This document shows positions 9,375 through 18,415 of a DNA stretch of 64,000 nt, in pieces. Source of the DNA: Myxococcales bacterium (lineage in GTDB: Bacteria > Myxococcota_A > Polyangia > Polyangiales > Houyiibacteriaceae); contig JAOTXX010000010.1 in the NCBI GenBank assembly GCA_029862185.1, positions 1 to 64,000 of the forward strand. The letters run 5' to 3'. Positions within the stretch are counted from its first letter, which is position 1. Every line of letters starts with the position of its first letter. The translations under genes were made by a program, and so were the position numbers. The notes under the pieces are model-generated. The model saw only the letters and a list, made by a program, of their open reading frames with translations, was not told where the DNA came from and did no database searches.

Positions 9375-10157
9375 TCACGGCGAACCCGGGGGTAAAAGGC
9401 CGACCTGAAGCACCGCTAACGAGAAATTTCGCAAGCGCAGCTGCCCGCTCGCTTCGTAGAGCTGGTTCAAGGAATTCGACGCTCGCGCGGGATTCCCCTC
9501 GAGTAGATCGAAAAGGGCAGCTGCCTCCAGGGTACCGAAGCCACCGGCGTCACGAAACGCGAGCAAGGCGTTTTCCCGCTTCTCTAGCGGCTTGCCCCAG
9601 GCATGCAGCGCAAGCCAACCCCAATACGCCTGCTTCTCTATCGGAGCAAAGCTTTCGACGAATGGCCGCCGATGGATGGAATTCCAGCGTGCCTTGTACA
9701 AGACGCGCAGCGTGAGTGGCGGCGCGACCATGACGCCCCTGCGCAGAGCCCCATACTGCTTCAAGACTTCCAGGAAGCCACCGAGGATGCCCTGCTCGTC
9801 TTCGCTCTCCGCCTCGCGGGCGCCGTCGCCAAGCACGCGCATGAGCTCCTCCACGGCATCTGCCCGCATCGCCTCGAACGCAGGCTCTCCGTGCTTCTCG
9901 ATGACGGCTTTCGTTGCACGGTGAATCGCAGCCTGCCTGCGATCGTATTCGCGTCGCGCATAGGGAGGGTTGGCTTCCGATCGACCATGGTCGAGAAAGA
10001 GCGAGCGCAACGCGCGAGCCTCCTCGCTGTCCGGAGCTTCCTTTGAAAGGGTTTCGTCGAGCGCGATCGCGTCCGACACCGCGGCGCGGTCGAGCACCAG
10101 GCTCGGCATCTCCCAGGGATCGACGGGCTGCGGGAGGGCGAGCATGGCGCCCGCCAA
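9375..10157 (-). CDS. hypothetical exported or periplasmic protein, alpha-helical
   Basis: I do not recognise this 260-residue protein. The TTG start at 10157 gives MAGAMLALPQPVDPWEMPSL. The frame continues open upstream for about 15 codons and would add LIAWIVAAGL, producing a convincing signal peptide, but only a CTG is available there as start codon. The true start therefore remains open. The body is rich in Glu, Ala and Arg and probably helical, with no cysteine motifs. It is followed on the same strand by pssA. Confidence 0.65.
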   Translation of the reverse strand: MAGAMLALPQPVDPWEMPSLVLDRAAVSDAIALDETLSKEAPDSEEARALRSLFLDHGRSEANPPYARREYDRRQAAIHRATKAVIEKHGEPAFEAMRADAVEELMRVLGDGAREAESEDEQGILGGFLEVLKQYGALRRGVMVAPPLTLRVLYKARWNSIHRRPFVESFAPIEKQAYWGWLALHAWGKPLEKRENALLAFRDAGGFGTLEAAALFDLLEGNPARASNSLNQLYEASGQLRLRNFSLAVLQVGLLPPGSP

Positions 10158-10273
10158 GCCTGCGGCAACGATCCAGGCGATCAGCTTGAATGAAGACTCG
10201 CTGACCTGACCAGAACCCTAACACGCCCGGCGGAGCTGCCCTCATTTCGGGGCCTGCTAGGCTTTCCTGGCCG

Positions 10274-10945
10274 ATGAAGATCGACGTCTACTTCTACGCA
10301 GCCGCCCGCGAGCTTGCCGGATGCTCGAGTTCGACCTTCGAGCTGCGGTCGCAAAGCCTGCCGCAGGAGGAATTGCGGCGCCTGGTCAGCGACCGCTATC
10401 CGCCTCTGGCGGCCTTCCTCGAGCGCATGCGGCTGGCGGTGAACGGTGATTTCGTCGACGCTTCGCAGATCTTATCCGACGGAGATCGGGTCGACGTTCT
10501 TCCGCCCGTTGCGGGCGGCTCTCCGGTCGTTCTTTGTAAAGTCAGCGACCAACAGATTTCACTCGACGAGGTTCGTGAGGCGGTCGAGCATCCCGGGGCC
10601 GGAGGCGTCTGTATCTTCCACGGAATCGTCCGCGACCATGCCGACGGCAACGAAGTTTCCAGGCTCGACTACGAAGCACACGAGAGCTTGGCGCAAAAAG
10701 AAATGACGCGTGTCCTCGAAGGCGTCATCGCCGAGCACTCGGACGTCCGAATTGCCGCCGTCCATCGAGTCGGCCAGCTGGGCATCGGGGATGTCGCGGT
10801 CTGTGTCGCGGCGAGCGCAGCACACCGGGACGACGCGTTCACCGCCTGCCGCAAAGCGATCGATCGAATCAAAGACACCGTACCGCTGTGGAAGAAAGAG
10901 TGGGGGCCCGATGGGCAGGCCCACTGGGTAAACCTCGACGCCTAG
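10274..10945 (+). CDS. molybdopterin synthase, MoaD-MoaE fusion
   Basis: One 223-residue chain contains both subunits of molybdopterin synthase, which converts precursor Z (cPMP) to molybdopterin. Residues 1-82 are a MoaD-like ubiquitin fold ending in VLPPVAGG (Gly81-Gly82), the position where free MoaD would be adenylated and thiocarboxylated. Residues about 85-223 are MoaE, with FHGIVRDHADG, LDYEAHESLA, AAVHRVGQLGIGD and the catalytic PLWKKE. Because the Gly-Gly is internal, either processing after Gly82 or an altered mechanism is needed. The MoaX fusion of Mycobacterium tuberculosis is a known parallel that is processed. No other moa genes are adjacent. Confidence 0.93.
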   Translation: MKIDVYFYAAARELAGCSSSTFELRSQSLPQEELRRLVSDRYPPLAAFLERMRLAVNGDFVDASQILSDGDRVDVLPPVAGGSPVVLCKVSDQQISLDEVREAVEHPGAGGVCIFHGIVRDHADGNEVSRLDYEAHESLAQKEMTRVLEGVIAEHSDVRIAAVHRVGQLGIGDVAVCVAASAAHRDDAFTACRKAIDRIKDTVPLWKKEWGPDGQAHWVNLDA

Positions 10946-12246
10946 GTTCCAGCCAAGCCGCGAAGGTCCGACAGAAGCGCTTCGTCCAAGACCCCAACGC
11001 ACGTCAGATAGGCGTCTTTCGGATCGAGATAGCGCTGTGCGGCGTGCTGGATGTCCTGTGGCGTAACCTGCGCGACTCGATCGGCCACAGTGCCAACGCG
11101 TTCGGGAAGACCCAGGAGCGCGCTGCTTCCTATGAAGTGTGCCGTATCCTCTGCGTCGTCGCGCATCGTCCGCAAATCCCACAGGTGCCGACGTTTGGCC
11201 TTGTCGACCTCGTCGTCCGTCGGCGGGTTCCGCCGAAGCTCGGCGATGAGCTCGAACATGGTCTCTACCAGATAAGGGGCCTTCCCGTGCTCGACGGATG
11301 CCCCGAAGTCGAAGACACCGCAATCCTCGAGCGAATCGTTTCCTGAGAAAGCCTCATAGGCCAGTCCACGCTCTTCGCAGATCGTTTGATGGACGCGCGT
11401 GCTCAGCCCGTCGTCCAGCACTCGGTCGAGCAAGAGCAAGGCGGGTGCTTCGGAGCTCGCGACGCCAGGCGTGTGGAACGAGAGCCTCACATCGGTCTGG
11501 CTGCCGTGCTCCTGGACGTATGAGAATCGCTGCGACGCAGGAATGCTGGGCGGCTGGCGGGGCTCCATCGTGTTACCATTCGCCATCCCGTCGAAGCTCG
11601 TGCGAATCGTCTGCTCGATTTCCCCAGCGTCAAATGCGCCCGTCACGCAGAGCACGGAGTTGCACGCGTTGTAGTGACTGCTGTGATGCCGGCGTAGGTC
11701 TTCGGTTTCGAATCCGTCCAGGTTGCCGAGCGAGCCGAGGATCGTGAAGCCGAGCGGATGGTCCGGGTAGAGCAGTCGCCGCGAAACGTTGTCGACATCG
11801 ATCTGCTCGCCTTCCTCGTTGAAGTCCTCGAGTATCTCCTCACGAATGATCTGTTTCTCGGTGCGAAGCTCGGTCAAAAGCGGTTGTTGCAGGACTTCGG
11901 CGAGGAGCTCCACGCCTTTCCCGATGGCCTCGGGTGGCAACGAGAGGAAGTAGCTCGTGAAGTCGACGTGGGTGGCCGCATCGAGGGTGCCACCGAGTCG
12001 CTCGATTGCGAGGTTGAGCTCGTTTGCCGCGGGGTGCACCGCGGTGCCGCGATACAGCATGTGCTCCAGAAAGTGGCTCAGACCATTGGTCCGAGCGGTT
12101 TCGTAGCGGGAGCCCACACGCACGAAAAACGACACCGTCGCCGACTGCAGGTGTGTTAGGGGAACGAGTCGCACCCGGAGGCTGTTCCCGAGCGTGAGCG
12201 ACTCGGTGGGCAGCTCGGGAAGACGGGAGCTCTTAGCTGCGGCCAT
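10942..12246 (-). CDS. M16 family zinc metallopeptidase (PqqL/processing-peptidase type)
   Basis: This is a 434-residue single-chain M16 peptidase. The inverted zinc motif HxxEH is present as HFLEH about 65 residues in, and the distal zinc Glu is likely in IIREEILEDFNEE, about 70 residues on. A C-terminal M16 domain follows. The chosen start, ATG at 12246 (MAAAKSSRLP), lies 14 bp inside the end of the upstream foldase gene, implying translational coupling. The longer ORF start at 12396 would run deep into that gene and adds a basic low-complexity tail. It may degrade or process peptides in the cytoplasm or envelope; no signal peptide is visible. Confidence 0.9.
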   Translation of the reverse strand: MAAAKSSRLPELPTESLTLGNSLRVRLVPLTHLQSATVSFFVRVGSRYETARTNGLSHFLEHMLYRGTAVHPAANELNLAIERLGGTLDAATHVDFTSYFLSLPPEAIGKGVELLAEVLQQPLLTELRTEKQIIREEILEDFNEEGEQIDVDNVSRRLLYPDHPLGFTILGSLGNLDGFETEDLRRHHSSHYNACNSVLCVTGAFDAGEIEQTIRTSFDGMANGNTMEPRQPPSIPASQRFSYVQEHGSQTDVRLSFHTPGVASSEAPALLLLDRVLDDGLSTRVHQTICEERGLAYEAFSGNDSLEDCGVFDFGASVEHGKAPYLVETMFELIAELRRNPPTDDEVDKAKRRHLWDLRTMRDDAEDTAHFIGSSALLGLPERVGTVADRVAQVTPQDIQHAAQRYLDPKDAYLTCVGVLDEALLSDLRGLAGT

Positions 12247-13834
12247 CCGGGGCTTGAAGTTGGTTGACGCGTAGCGCCTTATCGGCGGTCGCCTTCGCGC
12301 GAAGCTGCTGGATGTAGAGGTCGACGATTTCTCTCTTCTTGAGCGTCTGCAGGATCTCGCGCGTCGACGCCCGCACCGAGTCGTTGAACGCTTCACGGTC
12401 TGGCCGCTGCCTTTCGACGAGACGGAAGATCAGCCACTCGCGGCCGAGCTTCACGGGCGCCGCCGGGAACGCCTCTCCTTCGGGCAAGGAGAACACCGCA
12501 TCGAGGAGCGCGGAGGTTGAAACACCCGGCACTGGTGTGTCGGAGCGACCGAAGTCGACCGTTTGTTCGAGCTTGGGTGTGAGGGCCGATTCGCCGCTCT
12601 TCTCGGCCGCGAGCTTTCGCGCGATCGCGTCGTCGTCTTGGTTTGCGCGCCAAGCAGTCAGAGTGCTGGTCGCAGCGGCGCGCGCGCGGGCTTCTAGCCA
12701 GTCCGCGCGGTAGAGGCCTTCTGCAAGCTCGTGCTTGGCCTCGTCGATCGGGACATCGCCCTCACGGATTGCGATCGCTTTGATGACGTGAAAGCCGTAG
12801 GGGGTTTCGACGAGGTCGGAAATCTGACCCACGTCCATCGAGAAGAGAGCAGTGTCGAACGATTCGGGCATCGTGCCTTTGCGGAGAAAACCGATGTCGC
12901 CGCCCTTCTTGGCGGTGACTTGGTCGCCGCTGTTCTCGCTGGCGAGCTTTGCGAAATCTTCGCCTTGGGCCGCGCGCTTTTGCAGCGCTTCGGCGCGTTT
13001 CTTCGCCTCCGCTCTTTGGTCTTCGCTTGCGTACGAACCTGCCTTGACCAGAATGTGGCGAGCGCGAACCTGCTTCTCGAGGTTGGTGTACCGGTGCTTG
13101 TTGATCTCGTACTCGGCGCTCAGACGGGCATCGTTGTCGGCGATCCACGCGTCGAGCGCCGCTTCGGAAGTCGGCGGCTTTTGGTTGAGGTAGTACGCGG
13201 GCGAGAACCGGATGTATTGGATTTTCGCGCTGTCGTTCTCGCGGACGTAGTCGTCCCAGACCTCCGCATCACTGACGTTGACCGTCGAGGCGATGAGCTC
13301 GCGCATTCGCGCCGCCAGGTACTCATCAACCTGCGCATCGGCGAACTCGCCCACACTTCTGCGCAGCCCGTTTTGGATGTAGCGCTCGGCGAGGTCCCTG
13401 TTGAACGCGCCATCTTTGTCCGTGAAGGAAACCGGAATCTCGCCCTGCGGAAGCATCGGCGGTGCGCCGACTCCGAGTGATAGCAAGATGATTCCATCAT
13501 TCACAAAGCGCGCCATCACCTCGTCCTGGCTAACGTCGAAACCCACCTTGCGTGCCTCCCGCGCGAGAAGCGTGCGGTCGATCAGGCCATCGAGGACCAG
13601 CTGAGGCAGGCGCATCGAGCGTTGCGTCTCCTCAGGGAGCCTCCCGAAGTTCGCGACCGAGTACGCAGCCTCGAAGTCGCCTCTGCTCAGCGTCTGGTCA
13701 TAGACCCGCGCCAGATAGGTGCTGCCGCCCGCCGCGCAGCCCTCGGCTTGGCCACCCCCGAATTGTAGGGCAAACACCGCCGAAAGCAGTACTACGAGAA
13801 GAACGAGAAAGAAGCCTTTGAACCTATCAACCAT
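12233..13834 (-). CDS. membrane-anchored peptidyl-prolyl isomerase/foldase (SurA/PpiD-like)
   Basis: This 533-residue envelope foldase starts at MVDRFKGFFLVLLVVLLSAV, a single N-terminal membrane helix. An alternative start ten residues upstream (MVRPLQW) is possible. An N-terminal SurA-like chaperone region (about residues 40-230) precedes a parvulin domain with ARHILVKAGSYAS, KKGGDIGFLRKGTMPESFD and VETPYGFHVIKA, the hallmarks of PpiC-type rotamases. A second, weaker rotamase-like stretch near the C-terminus may follow. It probably helps outer-membrane or secreted proteins fold. It overlaps the downstream M16 peptidase gene by 14 bp. Confidence 0.88.
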   Translation of the reverse strand: MVDRFKGFFLVLLVVLLSAVFALQFGGGQAEGCAAGGSTYLARVYDQTLSRGDFEAAYSVANFGRLPEETQRSMRLPQLVLDGLIDRTLLAREARKVGFDVSQDEVMARFVNDGIILLSLGVGAPPMLPQGEIPVSFTDKDGAFNRDLAERYIQNGLRRSVGEFADAQVDEYLAARMRELIASTVNVSDAEVWDDYVRENDSAKIQYIRFSPAYYLNQKPPTSEAALDAWIADNDARLSAEYEINKHRYTNLEKQVRARHILVKAGSYASEDQRAEAKKRAEALQKRAAQGEDFAKLASENSGDQVTAKKGGDIGFLRKGTMPESFDTALFSMDVGQISDLVETPYGFHVIKAIAIREGDVPIDEAKHELAEGLYRADWLEARARAAATSTLTAWRANQDDDAIARKLAAEKSGESALTPKLEQTVDFGRSDTPVPGVSTSALLDAVFSLPEGEAFPAAPVKLGREWLIFRLVERQRPDREAFNDSVRASTREILQTLKKREIVDLYIQQLRAKATADKALRVNQLQAPDGRS

Positions 13835-14000
13835 CGCCAACTGCCACTGAAGAGGCCGAACCATAGAGGAGAGGTCGCCTCGCGGCAAACAGCGGTTTTT
13901 CGCCCCCGGCTTGCCTTGAGAGTTGGCGCGATCGGTCAAGGATTCTACACTCCGCTCCCGGGTGCGCGGAGCGCCTTGAACTGGGGAAAGTGAGGGGGAT

Positions 14001-14588
14001 GTGACCCAGGGCTCGAGCCTACCGCCACTGAAGAAGAACGACGGCAAGTACGGTATCATCGCCCTAGTCCTCCTCTTGGTCGCTGTCGTCCTTTGGTTCT
14101 TCGTCCGGGACTGCAGATCGGACCGCGAGCCCGAGCCGGGTCAAGTGGAGCCGGAGGTCGAGCCCAGAGCCCAGTTCGCCCCGGAAATCGAAATCCCGGA
14201 GGACGATGCCGGCCTCGACGCGGGATCAGAACAGGAGGCGGATGCAGAGCCTGTGCAACCCACGCCGACGCGACCGGCGGACTGGATTTGCAACGGCACG
14301 ATTCCAGCCACGCAGCTCAGCCAGGTCATTCGGGGACAGCCGAGCAAGCAGGTGCAGACCTGTTACGAGCGAGGTTTGAAAGACGACAACTTGCTTCAAG
14401 GTTCGATGAGGGTACTGCTCACGATTGGCGCCAGTGGTGGCGTGAAAGCAGTCTCGGTGAGCGGTTCTCTCAACGATCAGCAGGTCTACAACTGCGTCAA
14501 GCGTGTTGCCAAGACCTGGAAGTTCCCGAAGCCGGAAAACGGCTGCGTGCGCACCGAGGTGCCGTTCCAAATGATGCCGAAGCTCTGA
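14001..14588 (+). CDS. AgmX/PglI C-terminal domain protein (TonB-like energy or motility-associated family)
   Basis: This 195-residue protein is read from a GTG preceded by a GAGGGGG ribosome site. Residues about 17-36 form one membrane helix (IIALVLLLVAVVLWFFV). An acidic Pro/Glu linker follows, then a C-terminal domain of about 95 residues with VIRGQPSKQVQTCYERGLK, GSMRVLLTIGASGGVK and VAKTWKFPKPENG. This domain resembles the conserved C-terminus of the myxobacterial AgmX/PglI gliding proteins and TonB-like tails: a cysteine pair, a beta-alpha-beta fold and the W-x-F-P motif. A second, more distant copy is at 52654. It is divergent from the foldase gene and converges on fbp. Confidence 0.78.
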   Translation: MTQGSSLPPLKKNDGKYGIIALVLLLVAVVLWFFVRDCRSDREPEPGQVEPEVEPRAQFAPEIEIPEDDAGLDAGSEQEADAEPVQPTPTRPADWICNGTIPATQLSQVIRGQPSKQVQTCYERGLKDDNLLQGSMRVLLTIGASGGVKAVSVSGSLNDQQVYNCVKRVAKTWKFPKPENGCVRTEVPFQMMPKL

Positions 14589-14593
14589 GCGCC

Positions 14594-15625
14594 TCAGGCG
14601 TTTGCGAATCTCAGCACGTCCGCGACGTCGTCCGGGCTGCCCATGAAAACGGGCGTGCGCTGGTGGAGCTCTTTCGGCTGGATCGTGAGGATTCGGTTTT
14701 TACCGTCCGACGCGGCGCCGCCCGCTGCTTCGACGAGGAATGCCATTGGGGAGGCTTCGTAGAGAAGTCTGAGCTTGCCGTTCACATTCTTGCTGTCGCG
14801 CGGATAGACGAACACACCGCCGCGGAGAAGAGTCCTGTGCAGGTCGGCAACCATCGCGCCGATGTACCGCAAGCGGTAGGGCTTCTTGTTTTCAGTCGGC
14901 GTTTTGATCCAGTCGACCCAGCTCTGAATACGCTTGTCCCAACTGTGGTAGTTGCCCTCGTTGATCGAGTAGATGCCGCCGCGCTGGGGAACCTTGATGT
15001 TCGGGTGAGACAAGAAGAACTCGCCGACGCCCGGGTCGTAGGTAAAGCCGTCGACTTGATCGCCCGTCGAGTAGACCAGCATGTTGGACGAGCCGTAGAC
15101 CACGTAGCCGGCAGCCACGATGTCGATGCCGGGCTGCAAGAGGTCCTTCAAGGTTCCCGGTTCACCATCGGGACTCAGGCGACGGTGAATCGAAAATATC
15201 GTGCCGATCGACGCGTTGATGTCGATGTTGCCCGAGCCGTCGAGAGGATCGAACTGCAGCACGTACTTGCCCTGCGGGTACTGGGGCGGAATCTGAATCG
15301 GTTGCTCGACCTCCTCGCTTCCCATCACGCAGACATGACCGCCTGCCTCGACGGTGCTCACAATCGTGCTGTTGGCGAAATCGTCGAGCTTCTGGACCTG
15401 CTCGCCCTGCACGTTGGTCGTTCCGGTTCGTCCGAGGATGCCCGATAGCCCCGCCTTGCTGACGCGGCTGCCTATGATTTTGGCGGCTAGGCTGATCTGC
15501 TGGAAAAGCCCAGTGAAATCACCGGTGGCTTCCGGCATCCGGCGCTGGCGATCGAGCAGGTGGCGCTCGAGGGTCGTGCCGATGGGGCTAACCTGCGCCG
15601 GGCCGATCGATGTTGGGTTTTTCAT
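14594..15625 (-). CDS. fbp: fructose-1,6-bisphosphatase class 1
   Basis: This gluconeogenic enzyme removes the 1-phosphate of fructose 1,6-bisphosphate. The metal-binding motif FDPLDGSGNIDIN is intact, as are EAGGHVCVMGSEE and the C-terminal FLVEAAGGAASDGKN region of class I FBPases. The ATG at 15625 (MKNPTSIGP) gives 343 residues, usual for the family. The track start at 15727 adds 34 residues that lack FBPase character. It is divergent from the EAL gene with 104 bp between them. Confidence 0.95.
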   Translation of the reverse strand: MKNPTSIGPAQVSPIGTTLERHLLDRQRRMPEATGDFTGLFQQISLAAKIIGSRVSKAGLSGILGRTGTTNVQGEQVQKLDDFANSTIVSTVEAGGHVCVMGSEEVEQPIQIPPQYPQGKYVLQFDPLDGSGNIDINASIGTIFSIHRRLSPDGEPGTLKDLLQPGIDIVAAGYVVYGSSNMLVYSTGDQVDGFTYDPGVGEFFLSHPNIKVPQRGGIYSINEGNYHSWDKRIQSWVDWIKTPTENKKPYRLRYIGAMVADLHRTLLRGGVFVYPRDSKNVNGKLRLLYEASPMAFLVEAAGGAASDGKNRILTIQPKELHQRTPVFMGSPDDVADVLRFANA

Positions 15626-15729
15626 CGTTGCGGGGCATACCAGAGCGCTCCGAATGGCGCCAGGAGTGCCAAAAACGAGGGTGGCCGAACTCTGCCATGT
15701 TGGTGTAAACTTACCGTAGTGGGGCATTT

Positions 15730-16563
15730 GTGACGAACTTCCGCAACTGGTTGAAGAACACCCAGGCGCGCCGAGCGGGGATCCCCCGGCTCCGTACGAT
15801 GCGGGGCCTACCCGGCGTGCTCACCCTCGGAGACCTGAGCGTGGTGTATCAGCCGATCGTGTCGCTTGCGACGATGGAGCCGTATGCTCACGAGGCACTC
15901 GTTCGCAGTAGCTCTCCCCACTGGATCAATCCGCCAAAGCTCTTCGACGAGGCGATCCAGTCTCGATGCGTCGGCGCCCTCGGTCGCGCCATTCGCGAGC
16001 TCTCGACGATGCATTGCCCCGGAATGCCGCTCTTTCTCAACGTGCATCCAAACGAATTCGACGAGTCTTGGCTCGTGCAGCCCGATGATCCGATCTTCAC
16101 CCACGACTCACCGGTGTATCTCGAGGTGACCGAGTCGGTCCCGCTGACCCATTTCGCCTACTGCCACAGCGTCCTGCGGGAGATCCGTGGCAAGGGGGTG
16201 CTGCTCGCAGTCGACGACCTCGGCGCCGGGTACTCGAACTTGAAGTACATCGCGGACCTCAAGCCTGAGATCGTCAAGCTCGATCGCACCTTGATCGCAG
16301 ACTTGGCCGACGATCGTCGCGCGCAGGTCTTGGTCCGCCATATCGTGCAACTCTGCCACGAGCTCGGCGCGCGTGTCGTTGCCGAAGGCATCGAGCAAGA
16401 AACCGAGATGCGAGTCGTGATCGACTGCGGCGCGGATTACGGACAAGGATACTATTTCGCCTACCCTGCATATCCGGCACCTGGCGTCAGCGAAGCGCCG
16501 ATGGACGTCATGCGCGAAGGCGCCAATGGCGCGCGTCTCAGAACGGGACCGACTGGTACGTGA
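15730..16563 (+). CDS. EAL-domain cyclic-di-GMP phosphodiesterase
   Basis: This 277-residue stand-alone EAL domain is read from a GTG. All residues expected for an active phosphodiesterase are visible: YAHEALVR (EAL signature), LFLNVHPNEF (metal Asn), YLEVTES (metal Glu), AVDDLGAGYSNL (both Asp), IVKLDR (catalytic Lys), VVAEGIE (Glu) and GADYGQGYYF (Gln). It should linearise c-di-GMP to pGpG. There is no attached sensor domain or membrane helix, so input must come from a partner. Its 3' end overlaps the converging FHA/ATPase gene by 26 bp. Confidence 0.93.
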   Translation: MTNFRNWLKNTQARRAGIPRLRTMRGLPGVLTLGDLSVVYQPIVSLATMEPYAHEALVRSSSPHWINPPKLFDEAIQSRCVGALGRAIRELSTMHCPGMPLFLNVHPNEFDESWLVQPDDPIFTHDSPVYLEVTESVPLTHFAYCHSVLREIRGKGVLLAVDDLGAGYSNLKYIADLKPEIVKLDRTLIADLADDRRAQVLVRHIVQLCHELGARVVAEGIEQETEMRVVIDCGADYGQGYYFAYPAYPAPGVSEAPMDVMREGANGARLRTGPTGT

Positions 16564-18178
16564 CGTCTCCGCCTTCGTGACCTTGAACCTCGAGGATCGC
16601 GTTCACGCGCTGCCCCTCTGGCCCGCGCTGCATCGAAACGACGAGGTCGACTGCGCTAGCGAGCAGCTGCGCGAGGTACGCACGGTCGGCTCCTGTAGCG
16701 CCAGCCGCAAGCATTAGGCCCTCAATCGCGTCTTTGCTGCTCCAGCAATGGACGCCGAGAAGATGACCTGGTTCCCGCCCTAGGACCGCGGTCAATGCAG
16801 CCATCGTCTCGGCTCCGGAGAGATCGTTGATCACCAGATGCTCGGCGTGAAGCCGCGCGCCGTGCGCGATCGCTTGGCTCAGCGGGATCCCCGAGTCAGC
16901 GGCAGTCAGCGAGATCAGCCGGTCTCGGTCGATGTCGAGCTCGGGAATCGTCTCGATGGCGACGGTGTTCTCGCTTTCAGGCAGCTCTCGAACCAAGGCA
17001 GACATGAGCTTTGTCACGCCGGACCCTCGAGCCCCTGCGACGACGATGTTTCGGCATTCCGCAACGGCTTTGGTCAGGTACGTCGCCGCGTCTGCGCTCA
17101 GCCAACCTTTGTCGGACAGTTGCTCCAGTGAGCTCGGGCTATGAATACGGAGCTCGATCACCGAGCCGCTCATCACTAGAGGCGGCTGCAAGATCGTCAG
17201 GCTCGGGCCAAAGGAGAGCCGCCCGTTGAGCACCGGTCGGCCCTCGAGTGTTTGACCGCATTCCGCTGCGAGGCGTCGCGCTACCCTCTGAACTGCGCGC
17301 GCGGAGGAAAACTGCAACGCGGTGGCCTCAAGACCCTCGCCCTTGTCCACGAAGATCTTCTTGTGCCCGTTCACGACGATGGTACGGACCGACTCGTCGG
17401 AGAGTAAATCGTCGAGCGCACCGAGGCCGACGGCTTCGTGCAGCGCGGCGTGCGCCAATCCGCGCATGTCCAAGTCGGCATGAACCAAGCCGTCCTTTTG
17501 CATTGCGAGGAAGGTCTCGGCGATTGCGGCTCGAGCAGCCGACCAGCGCTCTTGATTTTTCATCGACGCTGGATTGATGTCGTCGATGTCCACGCGCTCG
17601 GAAAGACGGTGGAGCAAATTGTTCAACGGATCGCCGACTGAAATTTCGGTTTCGGTCTTTGCACGGGCGCGGGGCAGGCTCGTCTCCCGGCGTTGAAGAC
17701 GAGGAGGGCTGACCGTCCCGCTCCCATCGGGTTGCAATCCCGTCACGCTCGAGCCTCCCGGCGTCGCACGCCGCGCCGCGATCGAGCGCCTGATTGGCGA
17801 CGAGCTGGCGGCCGGCAGGGCGGACTTGGCTGGTAGCGGAGGCGGCTCCGAAACCCGAGGCATCGCGCCTTCCGTCTGCGAGCGTTCGTCCGCGGCCTCG
17901 AGCGTAATGATGAAGTCCGCGATGTAGATCTTGTCGCCCTGCTTCAGCGGCTGAGCAGTAGTGATCTTGCGACCGTTGACCCATGTGCCGTTCGTACTGT
18001 TCAGATCGACGACGACAGCCTGTTCGTCCTGGAGTGTCAGGCGCGCGTGCTGCTTCGATACGTTGCGCTTGGCCAAGACGATGTCATTGCCCTGAACGCG
18101 GCCCACGGTTAGCTCCGGCTTGGCAAAATCAAGCCTGCGTCGGACGCCCCCCTCATCCGTGATCACAACCGCGTACAT
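16538..18178 (-). CDS. FHA domain plus CpaF/VirB11-like ATPase with altered nucleotide-binding motifs
   Basis: This is a 546-residue cytoplasmic protein. Residues about 20-95 are an FHA phosphothreonine-binding domain (TVGRVQGNDIVLAKRNVSKQH, DLNSTNGTWVNG). After a Pro/Ser/Arg linker, residues about 180-546 resemble secretion ATPases of the CpaF/TadA type. The Walker A position reads GARGSGVT (residues 382-389), where GxxxxGK(T/S) is expected, so the essential Lys is Val. The GEVRG box is replaced by NDLSG (451-455). The His-box region GHLLGVHCWSS and TIPELDID are kept. The fold is therefore probably conserved but ATP hydrolysis doubtful. No tad/pil genes are nearby; a regulatory scaffold is likely. 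Confidence 0.83.
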   Translation of the reverse strand: MYAVVITDEGGVRRRLDFAKPELTVGRVQGNDIVLAKRNVSKQHARLTLQDEQAVVVDLNSTNGTWVNGRKITTAQPLKQGDKIYIADFIITLEAADERSQTEGAMPRVSEPPPLPAKSALPAASSSPIRRSIAARRATPGGSSVTGLQPDGSGTVSPPRLQRRETSLPRARAKTETEISVGDPLNNLLHRLSERVDIDDINPASMKNQERWSAARAAIAETFLAMQKDGLVHADLDMRGLAHAALHEAVGLGALDDLLSDESVRTIVVNGHKKIFVDKGEGLEATALQFSSARAVQRVARRLAAECGQTLEGRPVLNGRLSFGPSLTILQPPLVMSGSVIELRIHSPSSLEQLSDKGWLSADAATYLTKAVAECRNIVVAGARGSGVTKLMSALVRELPESENTVAIETIPELDIDRDRLISLTAADSGIPLSQAIAHGARLHAEHLVINDLSGAETMAALTAVLGREPGHLLGVHCWSSKDAIEGLMLAAGATGADRAYLAQLLASAVDLVVSMQRGPEGQRVNAILEVQGHEGGDVTYQSVPF

Positions 18179-18356
18179 CCCGTCGGTCCATTCAAGAGGG
18201 GGCGGGCGCTTGCGTCAAGTCATTGCCGATTCTCGCCCGAGCGGCTGAGGTGGGGCAAACCGTGCTCACCCCGACGCCTTTGCATACCAAAATCAAGAGA
18301 TCATTGACTTTTTAGCGCTTGTGCGCCTCAGCTGGGCTGACTTAGGGTTAAAAAAC

Positions 18357-18372
18357 CGCTCCATTTGGAGCG
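18357..18372. promoter_or_regulatory. 16-bp perfect inverted repeat upstream of the response regulator
   Basis: CGCTCCAttTGGAGCG is a 7+2+7 perfect palindrome preceded by an A tract, 44-59 bp upstream of the chosen start of the response regulator. Its size fits a dimer-binding operator in the 237-bp divergent region. A TTGACT hexamer is at 18304, but no convincing -10 is correctly spaced. Confidence 0.4.
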
Positions 18373-18415
18373 AATCGGCACCACCGAAGGGGTCAACTGG
18401 GTTAGCTTACGCGGC

